A stretch of 58,289 nt of DNA from Vibrio sp. 10N.286.49.B3 (GTDB lineage Bacteria > Pseudomonadota > Gammaproteobacteria > Enterobacterales > Vibrionaceae), in contig NZ_MCUV01000011.1 in NCBI RefSeq assembly GCF_002873395.1, forward strand, positions 68,680 to 126,968, in the 5' to 3' direction. This document shows positions 7,783-18,145 of the stretch, one piece after another (positions within the stretch are counted from its first letter, which is position 1; each line of letters opens with the position of its first letter). The notes beneath the pieces were generated by a model, which ran no database searches, had not been told where the DNA came from, and saw nothing but the letters and a program-made list of their open reading frames with translations. A program made the translations under genes and the position numbers.

Positions 7783-9147
7783 CTACCACTCGTAATTTGG
7801 CACGACTTGTTCAGCATCAACGCGATATTCACTAACATGTGGTTCAACCTCTTTGACGCGATGCATCAATTGGTTTGCAATCGCGAAGAGTCTTTCACGG
7901 CTTCCTTCATAGCCAAACTGACGTACATCCATATTCCCAAACTGATCATGACAAGGGTAACCGGCTCTCACTACGGGGATCTGTGGTTCATAAATTTGAG
8001 CGGCATGAGAGTTACCAATAATGAGATCAACAGACGCACCGGAATCTGCGACATGAGAGAGGTCGCCAATGATGATTTTGTTAGCATTAATTGTGCGTAC
8101 TGCCGCGTTGTCTATCGTCGTCACAACTCGGTCTATGTTCGCTCCCATACTGTTTAGTAGTAAGCTATATCCCATGGTGAGATCCGGCTCAAGTGCCATA
8201 GAAATGGAAGAAGCAGATACAAAAAAGTGACTATCAACCATCGCATCTTGTAAGCGCTGACGCTCACGCGTTATCCATTGAGGAACCGTTTTACTACTCA
8301 ATTCACTAAGCGCCATGATCAGGGCATCAGCTTCATCAATTCCCATCCCCATTGATGTGGAGATAAATGGAATAGAAAATCGTCTTTCTAACCATTTTGC
8401 GGTCGGCAACATGGATCCACCAATCACAATGGTTGCGACGCTATCAGAGATCATTTCAACTTCTTGCATCGACGTGCCGCCCATACTCGTTGGGGAGTAA
8501 TCGGCGTTTTCCATGTGCCCATCCATAGAAAGAGAAATATCTGGAACAAAAATCGACTCTAAATCAAATGCTGATAAGTAGCGCTTTAGGGTTTCAATGT
8601 CTGCAGAAGTCATTGAAACTGAGCACAACACGGTTACCAATTTCTTTTCTCTACGCAAACCTGTCGGTGCTTTAACGACCTGGCGCACGATACGATCGAC
8701 GGCATGGGCAAAACCGGTTTGCATTGAACCGCTGAAATCTGGCGTATTCATTCCGACAATTTCGACTGATGCATAGTTAGGGTGAGATTGTTTGAAATCC
8801 ATAATGACCCGAGTGAGATCAGTACCTTGCATTTCAGTTAGACCTGTCGTCATAACGGAAATCAACTCGGGTTCATGCTTGTCACATAAGAGCGCTAATG
8901 CTTCGGTTAGATTGTCATCGCCCCCCATTACGGCAGAGATATGGTCAATGGCCGTATTTTGAATAGGGATTGGCTCTCTAAAATGGGAGATCAAATAGAT
9001 TTTACTAAAAGCAGCACAGCCTTGAGCGCCATGTAATAACGGAATAGAGCCACTAAAGCCAAGTGAAGCGATCACCGCACCGGTCGCTGGACTGGTTTTT
9101 AACGGTTGAGTCACTAGCGGTGCACGGTTATTGATAAATTCAGTCAT
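7783..9147 (-). CDS. nifN: NifN, FeMo-co scaffold beta subunit
   Basis: 454 aa. Homologue of NifK that pairs with NifE to form the NifEN scaffold on which FeMo-co is completed. The N-terminus carries GFSGSIPLLHGAQGCAAFSK, with the cysteine used for cluster binding. The start is set at MTEFINN (ATG ending 9147), 10 bp after the nifE stop, with a GAGGA ribosome site; a longer open frame reaches back inside nifE and is unlikely to be used. Confidence 0.95.
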   Translation of the reverse strand: MTEFINNRAPLVTQPLKTSPATGAVIASLGFSGSIPLLHGAQGCAAFSKIYLISHFREPIPIQNTAIDHISAVMGGDDNLTEALALLCDKHEPELISVMTTGLTEMQGTDLTRVIMDFKQSHPNYASVEIVGMNTPDFSGSMQTGFAHAVDRIVRQVVKAPTGLRREKKLVTVLCSVSMTSADIETLKRYLSAFDLESIFVPDISLSMDGHMENADYSPTSMGGTSMQEVEMISDSVATIVIGGSMLPTAKWLERRFSIPFISTSMGMGIDEADALIMALSELSSKTVPQWITRERQRLQDAMVDSHFFVSASSISMALEPDLTMGYSLLLNSMGANIDRVVTTIDNAAVRTINANKIIIGDLSHVADSGASVDLIIGNSHAAQIYEPQIPVVRAGYPCHDQFGNMDVRQFGYEGSRERLFAIANQLMHRVKEVEPHVSEYRVDAEQVVPNYEW

Positions 9148-9157
9148 AATCTCGTCC

Positions 9158-10588
9158 TCACCCTTCCTTGTATTGAGCGACAGTTTGCTTAAGTTGTGGC
9201 GTATTTTCAGTCGCTGATGCCCATGGTGCTGTGCTTCTCGCTGCCTTCCAGACTGGGCTTTCAATCGTTCGACAAAGCTCTTTAGCAAGCGTAATCATCC
9301 CTTCATACCCAGCGTAAGCAAGTTCACGTTCTTGGTTTATATGTAGGAAAGGCACAGGTGCTTTCATTGCGGTGTACATGTTTCGTCCACCTGCAATCAA
9401 CACATCAGCATCATACTGGCTATAAACATCAAGGAGTTTTCTAGCGCCTCCCTCATCCAACATTAAGGCTTCTTTGCCCATAATGTCTATGATGCGATTT
9501 TTATCCGCTTGTGTTGATTTTCGAGTGCCGGTCGCAACGGTTTCAACGCCAATATCCGCAAGTGCAGAAATGATAGACCAAGACTTCACTCCGCCCGTGT
9601 AGAGCAACGCTTTTTTGCCTTTTAATCTCGATGCATAGCTTTTGAGTGCTTCACGAACTCGTTTCTCTTCGCGCTCAATTACCACTTCAGTATGTTGCGT
9701 TAATTGCTCATCGTTCAGTAAACGGGCAAATTGACGAAGTGATTCAGAGGTATCTTCAATGCCATAAAAGCTGCCTTCAAACCATGGAATACCCCAGTTT
9801 TCTTGCAGCTTTCTCGCAACATTAATTTGCGCTCGAGAGCACACCACCATTGAAGCGTCTGCTCTGTGCATTGTTTGGACTTGATGAAAGTGTGTGTCTC
9901 CTGCCATGCAGCACAATACACGCAGCCCTAACTCTTCTAGCAGAGGTGAAACATGCCAGAACTCCCCTGCAATGTTGTATTCACCTATCAGTACAATATC
10001 GTGCACTTTGCGGCTTGAATCGTGTTTCATTGTTGGTTTTGGTGGCGGCTCTGCACTACCAACAACCTTATTGATCATCACCTCACCTGCGATGCGGTTA
10101 CCCAAATTTTTGTTGCCATAAAAACCAGCGCCATCAACATGAACCACTGGAAGACCAAATCTCTGTTGGGCTAGGCGACAAATAGCATCAACGTCATTTC
10201 CTTCTAACGCTGGTACACAGGTAGAGTAGACAAATACGGCTGGAGGTTGATGGTTTTCAATCAGCTGTTTAATCCCATGCAGCAGGCGTTTCTCTGCGCG
10301 CCCCATGATCACATCTTGCTCGTTCAAGTCGGTGGTAAAGCCCAACCTAAATAGGTTACTACCGCTGGCTTTGGTACCGCGATTATTCCAACTATTCCCT
10401 GCGCAGCCAATCGGTCCATGTACCAAGTGCCCAACATCGGCAATGGGTAGTAAGCTAATTTGAGCTCCATCAAATGTACAACCACCTGCTGTTGCTCCAG
10501 GGACCGGGCGACTACAGCCTGTTTTTTCACCTGCATTGTGCTCACAGGCTGGCTCGTCCTGTAGTAAGCGAATTTCCGATTGTTTCAT
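9158..10588 (-). CDS. nifE: NifE, FeMo-co scaffold alpha subunit
   Basis: 476 aa. NifD-like subunit of the NifEN scaffold. Shows [10 protein letters not shown] near the N-terminus and the nitrogenase fold throughout. The extra N-terminal segment with a paired cysteine (GCSRPVPG then GGCTFDG) is typical for NifE. Start at MKQSE (ATG ending 10588) with an AGGAGG ribosome site 4 bp away. First gene of a nifENX-fdx-draT unit with its own sigma-54 promoter. Confidence 0.95.
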   Translation of the reverse strand: MKQSEIRLLQDEPACEHNAGEKTGCSRPVPGATAGGCTFDGAQISLLPIADVGHLVHGPIGCAGNSWNNRGTKASGSNLFRLGFTTDLNEQDVIMGRAEKRLLHGIKQLIENHQPPAVFVYSTCVPALEGNDVDAICRLAQQRFGLPVVHVDGAGFYGNKNLGNRIAGEVMINKVVGSAEPPPKPTMKHDSSRKVHDIVLIGEYNIAGEFWHVSPLLEELGLRVLCCMAGDTHFHQVQTMHRADASMVVCSRAQINVARKLQENWGIPWFEGSFYGIEDTSESLRQFARLLNDEQLTQHTEVVIEREEKRVREALKSYASRLKGKKALLYTGGVKSWSIISALADIGVETVATGTRKSTQADKNRIIDIMGKEALMLDEGGARKLLDVYSQYDADVLIAGGRNMYTAMKAPVPFLHINQERELAYAGYEGMITLAKELCRTIESPVWKAARSTAPWASATENTPQLKQTVAQYKEG

Positions 10589-10626
10589 TGTGCCTCCTGC
10601 AAATAAGATCCTTCTATTTACTATCT

Positions 10627-10640
10627 GCAATTAAAAAGCC
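10627..10640 (-). promoter_or_regulatory. Sigma-54 promoter of nifE
   Basis: The minus strand reads TGGCTTTTTAATTGCA, a near-consensus -24/-12 element with GG at 10639-10640 and GC at 10627-10628. It is about 39 bp from the nifE ATG. Confidence 0.85.
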
Positions 10641-10703
10641 ACAAACTAAGTGACTGTTTTATATAGACAAACAAACAAGACATGAAGATTAAAACGTTAC
10701 TTT

Positions 10704-10719
10704 TGTCGTAAAACAAACA
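10704..10719. promoter_or_regulatory. NifA upstream activator site (nifE)
   Basis: TGT-CGTAAAACAA-ACA, about 84 bp upstream of the nifE -12 element, just after the stop of the preceding gene. Confidence 0.75.
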
Positions 10720-10737
10720 AAGCCGACAAAACGTTTG

Positions 10738-11025
10738 TTAGCCCTCTTCTCGCAGGGCGACAACGACACCACAATAATTGGACGTATCCATAGTGAGCCC
10801 TAAGCATCCACTGCCCGCACCCAATAAATGCAGGTCAAATTTCTCATACTGCTCAAAGGGTTCACGTTCAGCGGTATCGTCTTCTGAGCAAAGCGTAAAA
10901 CGAAGATGCGAAAAATCTTTTTTCAAGCGCACTAGGGTGTTGTCATCGATCGATGTCTCTTTATCGAGCCTACGACCAATAGTCTCAATTTCTAACAAAT
11001 CATGATGTGCAGCATTCTCAGCCAT
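10738..11025 (-). CDS. Small nif-cluster protein between nifY and nifE (DUF6129-like)
   Basis: 95 aa. Shares the pattern of a small conserved protein found next to nifY/nifEN in many diazotrophs: an N-terminal helix with GRRLDKETSIDDNTL, then a FSHLRFTLCSEDD strand and a C-terminal LGLTMDTSNYCGVVVA. I think it belongs to the DUF6129-type family, but I am not certain of the family number; no biochemical role is known to me. ATG with GGAGG 5 bp upstream, 16 bp after nifY. Last gene of the nifHDKTY unit. Confidence 0.75.
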   Translation of the reverse strand: MAENAAHHDLLEIETIGRRLDKETSIDDNTLVRLKKDFSHLRFTLCSEDDTAEREPFEQYEKFDLHLLGAGSGCLGLTMDTSNYCGVVVALREEG

Positions 11026-11041
11026 AACGACCTCCCAATGA

Positions 11042-11695
11042 CTAACGAATAAGTGATTTTTCAATCCATGGCGGCGGTGTTCCAGCAATAACCTGACTAA
11101 GATCCTCTAGTATCGTTTTTGCTTCTATCGCTGCATGCTTTTTCACTGGATGGATATTCGCTCTAGTCACTTTTGCTGCTGCTGGACCACCAATCGATAA
11201 GGTAAATAGCACATGACAATCTTGTATCATACGAACCAGGCTTTCAGTGCGCTGTTCGCCTTTAATATTGCTATCAACCTTCCTAACATCAACCAGTTGC
11301 GAATCACTACCATTAACTTCATAAACCAAAGCACGTAAGCAAGAGCCAAAATGACCATCGAGTAACTCACCTTGGTTAGAGGTAACGACCACGCGAAGTT
11401 TAGGTCCTTGCAGTGGACTACCTGCATGTACTTCTGGGGCTTGCTGTAGAGTAACGTCTTGGCTCGTTAAAATTGCCAATGCTTCGGTCATGGACTGACG
11501 ATTAATTTTATCGTCGAATGAGGCGAGCATTGCGCGAAATGACTTTGGTGATATTGCCATTATTTTTTGTTCAGATAATGGCTCTCCTAAATGCTTTAGC
11601 AACAACCCGACAAAAGACTTAGTGTCTAACTCTGGTAATGTCTTTGATGCCATAGAAATACGAAGAGCAGCTTCGTTTGATATTTGCGACTCCAT
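11042..11695 (-). CDS. nifY: NifY, apo-nitrogenase / cofactor-binding chaperone
   Basis: 217 aa. The N-terminal helical domain is followed by a NifX-like cofactor-binding domain (from about residue 100, LRVVVTSNQGELLDGHFGS). In Klebsiella, NifY binds apo-NifDK and helps insert FeMo-co. The start is the ATG ending at 11695, with AAGGAG 7 bp upstream; a GTG two codons earlier would be too close. Placed after nifT, as in Klebsiella. Confidence 0.9.
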   Translation of the reverse strand: MESQISNEAALRISMASKTLPELDTKSFVGLLLKHLGEPLSEQKIMAISPKSFRAMLASFDDKINRQSMTEALAILTSQDVTLQQAPEVHAGSPLQGPKLRVVVTSNQGELLDGHFGSCLRALVYEVNGSDSQLVDVRKVDSNIKGEQRTESLVRMIQDCHVLFTLSIGGPAAAKVTRANIHPVKKHAAIEAKTILEDLSQVIAGTPPPWIEKSLIR

Positions 11696-11713
11696 GCGCA
11701 CGCTCCTTTTTAT

Positions 11714-11935
11714 TTACGCTGCTACTAACCTTTTTGCACGCAGCGTTATCGGTAACTTTGGCTTGCTTGCCATAGGCTCAATAAAGTAAACCGCACCATT
11801 AGCTAGGTGCACTTCACCGCCCCATTTTGTTTCTTGATCAAACTCAAATTTGATAATGAGCTCTTCTAAATCCTTTTTTGGCAAATATAAACTGAGTTCA
11901 CCTTGCTCAGTCGTTTGGATCATGACATTAGCCAT
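11714..11935 (-). CDS. nifT: NifT/FixU family protein
   Basis: 73 aa, the usual NifT length, with LSLYLPKKDLEE and the family signature KWGGEVHLANG. Small protein of unknown biochemical role, nearly always located after nifK. ATG with AAGGAAG 5 bp upstream. Separated from nifK by 95 bp that contain a strong hairpin. Confidence 0.92.
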   Translation of the reverse strand: MANVMIQTTEQGELSLYLPKKDLEELIIKFEFDQETKWGGEVHLANGAVYFIEPMASKPKLPITLRAKRLVAA

Positions 11936-11976
11936 TGGGTCTTCCTTGTGAGTAAGTATTAAACCAGTCGCCCTAT

Positions 11977-12011
11977 CGCTGCACCCGAACGATCACTTGC
12001 AGGGTGCAGCG
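11977..12011. other. Hairpin between nifK and nifT
   Basis: A perfect 10-bp GC-rich stem (CGCTGCACCC at 11977-11986 with its complement at 12002-12011) with a 15-nt loop. On the minus strand no T-tract follows, so it is unlikely to be a full terminator. It may be an RNA-stabilising or partial-attenuation structure that sets nifHDK expression above nifTY. Confidence 0.65.
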
Positions 12012-12030
12012 TTTAGACGTACTGCAACTT

Positions 12031-13602
12031 CTATCGAACGAGATCGAATCCGAAGTCTGTTTTACCAAGTTCGCTCGTCTCGCGATCTAACTTAGCCAGT
12101 ACTTCATTGACAAGCGTCGTCAAGATGTACATCGCACCTTCATAACCCAAAGTCGTACTACGGTGAAGATGGTGACGGTCAAAGATTGGGAAACCGATAC
12201 GCACTAGAGGGACTTCAAACTCAGCGCCTTTAGCTTTCGTATCACGCTCAATAAATTTACCGTACGAGTTACCAATCATTAAGTCTGGTTTGTCAGTAAA
12301 CATAAGTGAACGGAAGTGCCATAAATCCTTGCCAGCAAAGACTTGTGCATTCTCACCGTAAGGCGTTTCAGCCAACTGAGCTTCCATCTTTTTGCGCCAG
12401 CGTTTATTACCGTTGTTACACAAGACATGCTTAATTTCACAGCCTAATTCCGTTAAGAATTTAGACATACCAAGCAGGTAATCTGGATCGCCATAGAGGG
12501 AAATCGTGACACCATGCAGCCATGAGTGTGAATCCGTCATCATATCGACTAAACGCCCACGCTCTTTAGTGATTGAAGCAGGAATAGGCTTGCCTGATAC
12601 TTCCGCCATTTTCATCACAAAGTTATCAGTCCACTCCAATCCCATAGGGATCACGGTGTCTACAACGTCTTGCTTCCAAGTGCCGCTAACAATTTTCTTC
12701 GTCTTAGTTAAGTGCTCTGGCTGAAGTAATACTGTCGCTTTTGCATTAGGCGCTTGTTTAATCATATCGATAGGGGTACCACCCTCATACATACGATATT
12801 CACCGTCAGCTGGCGTATCGAGAACTTCAGAAGGATCGCACAAGTAGTTGTACTCAATCTCCATCTCATCAAGCATTCTCTGGATAACGCGGTAGTTGCC
12901 AAGGTAAGTTTCAAAACCTGGTACAATATTGATTTTCTCACTACTTCCGGCTTGTGCATCTTGTGCTGGATTTGGATTAAAGTAAGTGAGGAACCCTGAA
13001 AACATGTTGTCCCAACCCGTTAGATGGCTACCAACAAAACTTGGCGTATTCGCATATGGCGTCGGCAAATCTTCTGGTATATACCCTTCAACTTTCGCGT
13101 TTCCTGTAAAGGCACGTAAGTCATCACCGATAACTTCAGCCATACAAGTGGTAGAAAGTGCGATCACTTCTGGTTTGTAAAGCGCAAGTGAGTTTTGCAG
13201 TCCATAAAAAATGTTATTTTGACCACCAAATACCGCCGCATCTTCAGTCATTGAGTCCGAAACACACGCAATAGGCTCTTTAAAGTGGCGGTTAAAGTAA
13301 CTTCTGAAATAAGCCACACACCCTTGTGAACCATGGACATAAGGTAAGGTTTTTTCAAACCCTAAAGAACACAATACTGCCCCTAGTGGTTGACAAGCTT
13401 TTGCTGGATCTATCGTGACATGCTTTCGTTTAAAGTTGAGTTCTTGATACTCTTCAGTCGTTGTCCACTCAAAGGTCTCTTTTACCTTTTGCGCGTCAAC
13501 TGAGTCTTCATGCGTATTACGCTTGTTTTCAAACATCTCTGTATATTCAGGTTGCTTGAACAAGTCGTAACCCGTTTTGATATCATCAATCTTCTGGGTC
13601 AT
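12031..13602 (-). CDS. nifK: NifK, MoFe nitrogenase beta subunit
   Basis: 523 aa, typical length for the group I MoFe beta subunit. P-cluster ligand regions are visible: VHGSQGCVAYFRSYFNRHF near residue 90 and TTCMAEVIGDD near residue 150. Forms the alpha2-beta2 tetramer with NifD. ATG with GGAGA 8 bp upstream; 76 bp after nifD, an intergenic gap with only a weak small hairpin. Confidence 0.98.
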   Translation of the reverse strand: MTQKIDDIKTGYDLFKQPEYTEMFENKRNTHEDSVDAQKVKETFEWTTTEEYQELNFKRKHVTIDPAKACQPLGAVLCSLGFEKTLPYVHGSQGCVAYFRSYFNRHFKEPIACVSDSMTEDAAVFGGQNNIFYGLQNSLALYKPEVIALSTTCMAEVIGDDLRAFTGNAKVEGYIPEDLPTPYANTPSFVGSHLTGWDNMFSGFLTYFNPNPAQDAQAGSSEKINIVPGFETYLGNYRVIQRMLDEMEIEYNYLCDPSEVLDTPADGEYRMYEGGTPIDMIKQAPNAKATVLLQPEHLTKTKKIVSGTWKQDVVDTVIPMGLEWTDNFVMKMAEVSGKPIPASITKERGRLVDMMTDSHSWLHGVTISLYGDPDYLLGMSKFLTELGCEIKHVLCNNGNKRWRKKMEAQLAETPYGENAQVFAGKDLWHFRSLMFTDKPDLMIGNSYGKFIERDTKAKGAEFEVPLVRIGFPIFDRHHLHRSTTLGYEGAMYILTTLVNEVLAKLDRETSELGKTDFGFDLVR

Positions 13603-13678
13603 AATTTTTCTCCTACCGTGCCACTAATCTGTGAACCCCGGTTCGGTTAAATAATGTTATTGAACTGCAGTGCTTTAT

Positions 13679-15142
13679 CTACGCAGTCTCAACTAAGGCT
13701 TCTTCTGTTTCTTTCAACCAAGGAGCTTTAACGGCACTCCAGCAAGGGTTGTTGATCGTAAGATCCATGTCGCGTGCAAAAATCGCAAAACCATCAACGC
13801 CATGATATGGACCTGAATAATCCCAGCTGTGCATTTGACGGAATGGGAAGCCCATCTTCTGGAATACGTACTTTTCTTTGATACCTGAGCCGACAAGATC
13901 TGGATTCAGTTTTTTAACAAACTCTTCCAATTCAAATGAAGAAGCATCATCGAATAAAAGCGTGGCATCTTTGAGTTCTGGTGTCGTTTTCACGTAGTCA
14001 TCGTTGTGTGCAAACTCATAACCCGCACCGACAATTTCCATACCAAGATCTTCATAAGCACCAATGATGTGACGAGGTCGTAATCCACCTACGTACAACA
14101 TGACACTTTTGCCTGTTAGACGAGGTTTATACTTATCAATGACGGCTTGCCACTGTACGCGGTAGCGCTTGATGACTTCTTCAGTTTGAGCTTTAATTTT
14201 GTCATCGAAGTGTTCTGCGATTTTACGCATTGATTCTTCAATTTTGGTTGGTCCAAACAAGTTGTACTCAATCCAAGGCACGCCGTTTTTCTCTTCCATA
14301 TAACGCACGATATAGTTCATAGAACGATAACAGTGCACTAGGTTGAGTTTCACCTTCGGCGTATTTTCCATCTCGCCCAAGGTACCGTCTCCAGACCACT
14401 GTGCGACAACGTTTAGTCCCATATCTTCAAGAATGATTCGTGAAGACCAAGCATCACCACCGATGTTGTAATCACCGATAATTGCTACGTCATACAGACC
14501 CGCTTCAAATTCGCGCTCATCTGATTTAGATAGAACATGATCTCGGATAGTATCGTTGGCAATATGGTGACCAAGTGATTGAGATACACCGCGGAAACCT
14601 TCACATCGTACTGGCACGATGGTCTTGCCAATTTCTTCACCCTTTATCTTGGCAACCGCTTCAATATCGTCACCAATCAGACCGACTGGACATTCCGATT
14701 GCACTGAGATGCCTTTAGAAAGTGGGAATAAAGCTTCGAGTTCATCAATTGCGCCTGATAGCTTTTTATCACCACCAAATACAATGTCACGCTCTTGGAA
14801 GTCAGTAGTGATATTCAATGTGCCAAAACTATCGACACCCGTTGTGCCTGAATAATAGTTACGACGTCCTGCTCTTGAATATTGACCACAACCAATCGGA
14901 CCATGAGAGATATGCAGCATATCTTTTACTGGACCCCAAACCACCCCTTTTGAACCTGCGTAAGCACAGCCACGAACGGTCATTACACCTGGCAAAGACT
15001 TACGGTTCGAGGTGATACATTTACCCTCGCTACTTTGATCATTAACACTAAGGTGTTGAGCTCGTTCTTCACGAGCCACCTCCGGATAAACTTCCAAGAC
15101 TTCGTCAATCAAAGCTTGAGCTTCTGTTTTATTCATCGACAT
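13679..15142 (-). CDS. nifD: NifD, MoFe nitrogenase alpha subunit
   Basis: 487 aa. Carries the FeMo-co ligands: the cysteine in [11 protein letters not shown] and the histidine in [15 protein letters not shown]-cluster cysteines are seen in [27 protein letters not shown] and [11 protein letters not shown]. The start is the ATG ending at 15142 with GGAGG 5 bp upstream; a TTG four codons earlier overlaps the ribosome site. Second gene of nifHDK. Confidence 0.98.
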   Translation of the reverse strand: MSMNKTEAQALIDEVLEVYPEVAREERAQHLSVNDQSSEGKCITSNRKSLPGVMTVRGCAYAGSKGVVWGPVKDMLHISHGPIGCGQYSRAGRRNYYSGTTGVDSFGTLNITTDFQERDIVFGGDKKLSGAIDELEALFPLSKGISVQSECPVGLIGDDIEAVAKIKGEEIGKTIVPVRCEGFRGVSQSLGHHIANDTIRDHVLSKSDEREFEAGLYDVAIIGDYNIGGDAWSSRIILEDMGLNVVAQWSGDGTLGEMENTPKVKLNLVHCYRSMNYIVRYMEEKNGVPWIEYNLFGPTKIEESMRKIAEHFDDKIKAQTEEVIKRYRVQWQAVIDKYKPRLTGKSVMLYVGGLRPRHIIGAYEDLGMEIVGAGYEFAHNDDYVKTTPELKDATLLFDDASSFELEEFVKKLNPDLVGSGIKEKYVFQKMGFPFRQMHSWDYSGPYHGVDGFAIFARDMDLTINNPCWSAVKAPWLKETEEALVETA

Positions 15143-15187
15143 TTCTGCCTCCAATAAAGTGTGTTAGGAATAACCAATGAAAATCAC

Positions 15188-16096
<909 letters not shown>

Positions 16097-16110
16097 TCAT
16101 CTTTACTATT

Positions 16111-16124
16111 GCGAAATACGAGCC
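16111..16124 (-). promoter_or_regulatory. Sigma-54 promoter of nifHDK
   Basis: The minus strand reads TTGGCTCGTATTTCGCA, with GG at 16123-16124 and GC at 16111-16112. About 48 bp from the nifH start. Confidence 0.85.
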
Positions 16125-16199
16125 AACACATAAAACCATTAAAATACAAGTACTTAATAAAAAAACGCTATTGGTAGACATAACAATCAGACACTGTTT

Positions 16200-16215
16200 T
16201 GTTCGCTACTGTACA
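16200..16215. promoter_or_regulatory. NifA upstream activator site (nifH)
   Basis: TGT-TCGCTACTGT-ACA, centred about 96 bp upstream of the nifH -12 element. Confidence 0.75.
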
Positions 16216-16372
16216 AAGTTGTCAGTGATCACAGTTTGTGTTCTAGATTTGTTTTGTGTTGGCAGGCCAAGAAAGTTGTTGGTAATGACATGACACTGTC
16301 AGTTTTATCTAGAAAAGTTATAGGGACCTTTGCATGAAGGTGCGCACTTTCGTGGTGTTATGTCTCTAGGAG

Positions 16373-16393
16373 GGTAGATGGTAGATGGTAGAT
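16373..16393. repeat. Three tandem 7-bp repeats in the nifF-nifH gap
   Basis: GGTAGAT is repeated three times without a break. It lies between the nifH activator site and the nifF terminator. No function is suggested by the sequence. The rest of the 450-bp gap holds the nifH promoter, its activator site and the nifF terminator. Confidence 0.6.
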
Positions 16394-16460
16394 GGAGTAA
16401 TAGGTATCAACGTCCAGCGATAATGGAAGCTAAGCGCTGCACTTTTATCTTCTTTTAAAT

Positions 16461-16488
16461 AAAAAAACAGGTGCATTAAGCACCTGTT
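16461..16488 (-). terminator. Terminator of nifF
   Basis: A 9-bp perfect stem (AACAGGTGC at 16466-16474 with 16480-16488) and 5-nt loop, followed on the minus strand by a run of seven T (16461-16467). It lies 27 bp after the nifF stop. Confidence 0.9.
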
Positions 16489-16514
16489 GTGGAAAGTTAT
16501 TAAACAAGATTTGA

Positions 16515-17054
16515 TTAAAGGCTCATTTCCGATTTGATCATTTCAACCCAGCTATCGACGCGTTCATCGGTGAGTGATGATTGGTTGTCTTTGTCGATAA
16601 CAAGGCCAACAAACATATCATCTTCCAATGCTGTCGACTCATTAAACTCATACCCTTCTGGCGACCATCGACCGACAACCTCGGCTCCAACTTCTGCTAC
16701 ACAGTCATACAATTCACCTAGACCATCGACAAACTCATCAGGGTAGTTAACTTGATCCCCTAAGCCGTATAGCGCCACTTTTTTACCCGTTAAATCGATT
16801 TCATCAAAATTAGGAACAAACTCTTCCCAACTTTCAGCTTGGCATTCAGCACTAAGCCCTGGTAATAAACCTTCACCATAAGTCGGTGTACCAAAAATTA
16901 AATAGTCATAATCATCAAATGCACTGGCATCGACACGATTAATATTAAGTGGCTTGTCTGCAACATCCTCACCTAACTTCTTATAAAGCTGCTTGGCAAT
17001 TTTTCTGGTGCTTCCTGAATCTGTTCCAAAAAATATTCCGACTTTAGACATCAT
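16515..17054 (-). CDS. nifF: NifF, nitrogenase flavodoxin
   Basis: 179 aa long-chain flavodoxin. The FMN phosphate loop is GTDSGSTRKIA (about residues 10-20), the first isoalloxazine loop is TPTYGEG, and the second is YGLGDQVNYPDEF. Electron donor to NifH. Starts at one of two adjacent ATG codons after GGGAG. It has its own sigma-54 promoter and terminator, so it is a separate unit from rnf although it follows rnfH. Confidence 0.95.
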   Translation of the reverse strand: MMSKVGIFFGTDSGSTRKIAKQLYKKLGEDVADKPLNINRVDASAFDDYDYLIFGTPTYGEGLLPGLSAECQAESWEEFVPNFDEIDLTGKKVALYGLGDQVNYPDEFVDGLGELYDCVAEVGAEVVGRWSPEGYEFNESTALEDDMFVGLVIDKDNQSSLTDERVDSWVEMIKSEMSL

Positions 17055-17102
17055 GAATCTCCCTAATAGTGTCTTAAATTAGCTACTGTCACAATTGGTA
17101 AT

Positions 17103-17116
17103 GCAAGGACCAAACC
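17103..17116 (-). promoter_or_regulatory. Sigma-54 promoter of nifF
   Basis: The minus strand reads TTGGTTTGGTCCTTGCA, with GG at 17115-17116 and GC at 17103-17104, about 49 bp from the nifF ATG. Confidence 0.8.
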
Positions 17117-17180
17117 AAAACTTAATTCATTGAAAATAAACACTTTTAAAAAACAGTGAAATGATAAAAAACAAACAAAA

Positions 17181-17196
17181 TGTACTAAAGCGGACA
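17181..17196. promoter_or_regulatory. NifA upstream activator site (nifF)
   Basis: TGT-ACTAAAGCGG-ACA, about 85 bp upstream of the nifF -12 element and directly after the rnfH stop. Confidence 0.75.
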
Positions 17197-17197
17197 A

Positions 17198-17461
17198 TTA
17201 GTCATCATCGTCATCTTCATCTTCGACCCATGTCGTTGGACGATATATCTCAACACGATCACCATCACTCAACGTAGCTTCTAGATCCGACGTTTTACCA
17301 AAGATGCCTACTTTTTGTTTTTCTAAATCGATATCTGGAAACATATTAAGTAGTCCCGAAATATGTATTGCCGTCATTAGCGTTGCATTCTCTTCGACTA
17401 CAACCGGTAACCATGTTTGCTCTTCAGGTAAGGCATAGACCACACTCACGTTCATATTCAT
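17198..17461 (-). CDS. rnfH: RnfH, ubiquitin-like Rnf-associated protein
   Basis: 87 aa. A beta-grasp fold is suggested by NVSVVYALPEEQ at the start and GDRVEIYRPT near the end, as in RnfH/YfjF. It ends in a very acidic tail of Asp and Glu. Last gene of the rnf operon, as in Azotobacter and Rhodobacter, where RnfH is linked to nitrogen fixation. Two close ATG codons are possible as starts; the second is better spaced from GAAGGG. Confidence 0.88.
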   Translation of the reverse strand: MNMNVSVVYALPEEQTWLPVVVEENATLMTAIHISGLLNMFPDIDLEKQKVGIFGKTSDLEATLSDGDRVEIYRPTTWVEDEDDDDD

Positions 17462-17473
17462 TTCCCTTCTTGA

Positions 17474-18145
17474 TTACACTTCAACGGCAATCGCTTGTTG
17501 CTTACGTTTGCTTATCGTCTGTTGAATTTTTTGCTTTATACCAAGTAAAGCGCCTAACACCAAGAAGCCACCTGGCGGTAAAATCAGTAATAGTATTCCG
17601 CGATAATCAGGGATAACCGTCATCTCTAAAAATGAGGACCAATCACCAAGTAACAGACTAGCATTGGCAAATAAGGTACCACTACCCAGTACCTCTCTGA
17701 TGCCACCAAGCACCATCAACACCCATGTAAAGCCCATCCCCATCGCAAAGCCATCCACCACTGAAGGCAGTACTTTCGATTTACTCGCAAATGATTCTAC
17801 ACGGCCTAAAATGGCACAATTGGTCACAATAAGAGGAATAAACAGCCCTAACACTTTGTGCAGCGGATGAAGCCAGGCATTGAGTGCAAAGTCCGTCAAT
17901 GTAACCAGCGTCGCGATAATGACGATATTAACCGGGATTCTGACGGCTTTACTGATCACATTCTTGCCTAATGACACCAACATATTTGAAGCCATCATTA
18001 CCGCGGTAGTCGCTAAGCCAAGACCAAGACCATTGGTGGCACTGCTGGTTACTGCCAATAGCGGACATAATGCAAGCGATTGATTAAGTACGATATTGTT
18101 TTTCCATAACCCTTCTTTGAATATGTTGCTATAACTATTCATCAT
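17474..18145 (-). CDS. rnfE: RnfE, membrane subunit of the Rnf complex
   Basis: About 224 aa with six predicted membrane segments, in the RnfA/RnfE/NqrD/NqrE family. Shows the [15 protein letters not shown] motif whose cysteine helps hold the intramembrane iron centre with RnfA. ATG ending 18145, with AAGGAA 4 bp upstream. Overlaps rnfG by about 10 bp, suggesting translational coupling. Inner membrane. Confidence 0.95.
   Translation of the reverse strand: MMNSYSNIFKEGLWKNNIVLNQSLALCPLLAVTSSATNGLGLGLATTAVMMASNMLVSLGKNVISKAVRIPVNIVIIATLVTLTDFALNAWLHPLHKVLGLFIPLIVTNCAILGRVESFASKSKVLPSVVDGFAMGMGFTWVLMVLGGIREVLGSGTLFANASLLLGDWSSFLEMTVIPDYRGILLLILPPGGFLVLGALLGIKQKIQQTISKRKQQAIAVEV

Noticed and set aside
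10643..10670. TGT-N9-ACA near the nifE promoter
   Set aside because: Spacer is nine, not ten, and it lies almost on the promoter; the site at 10704 is better.
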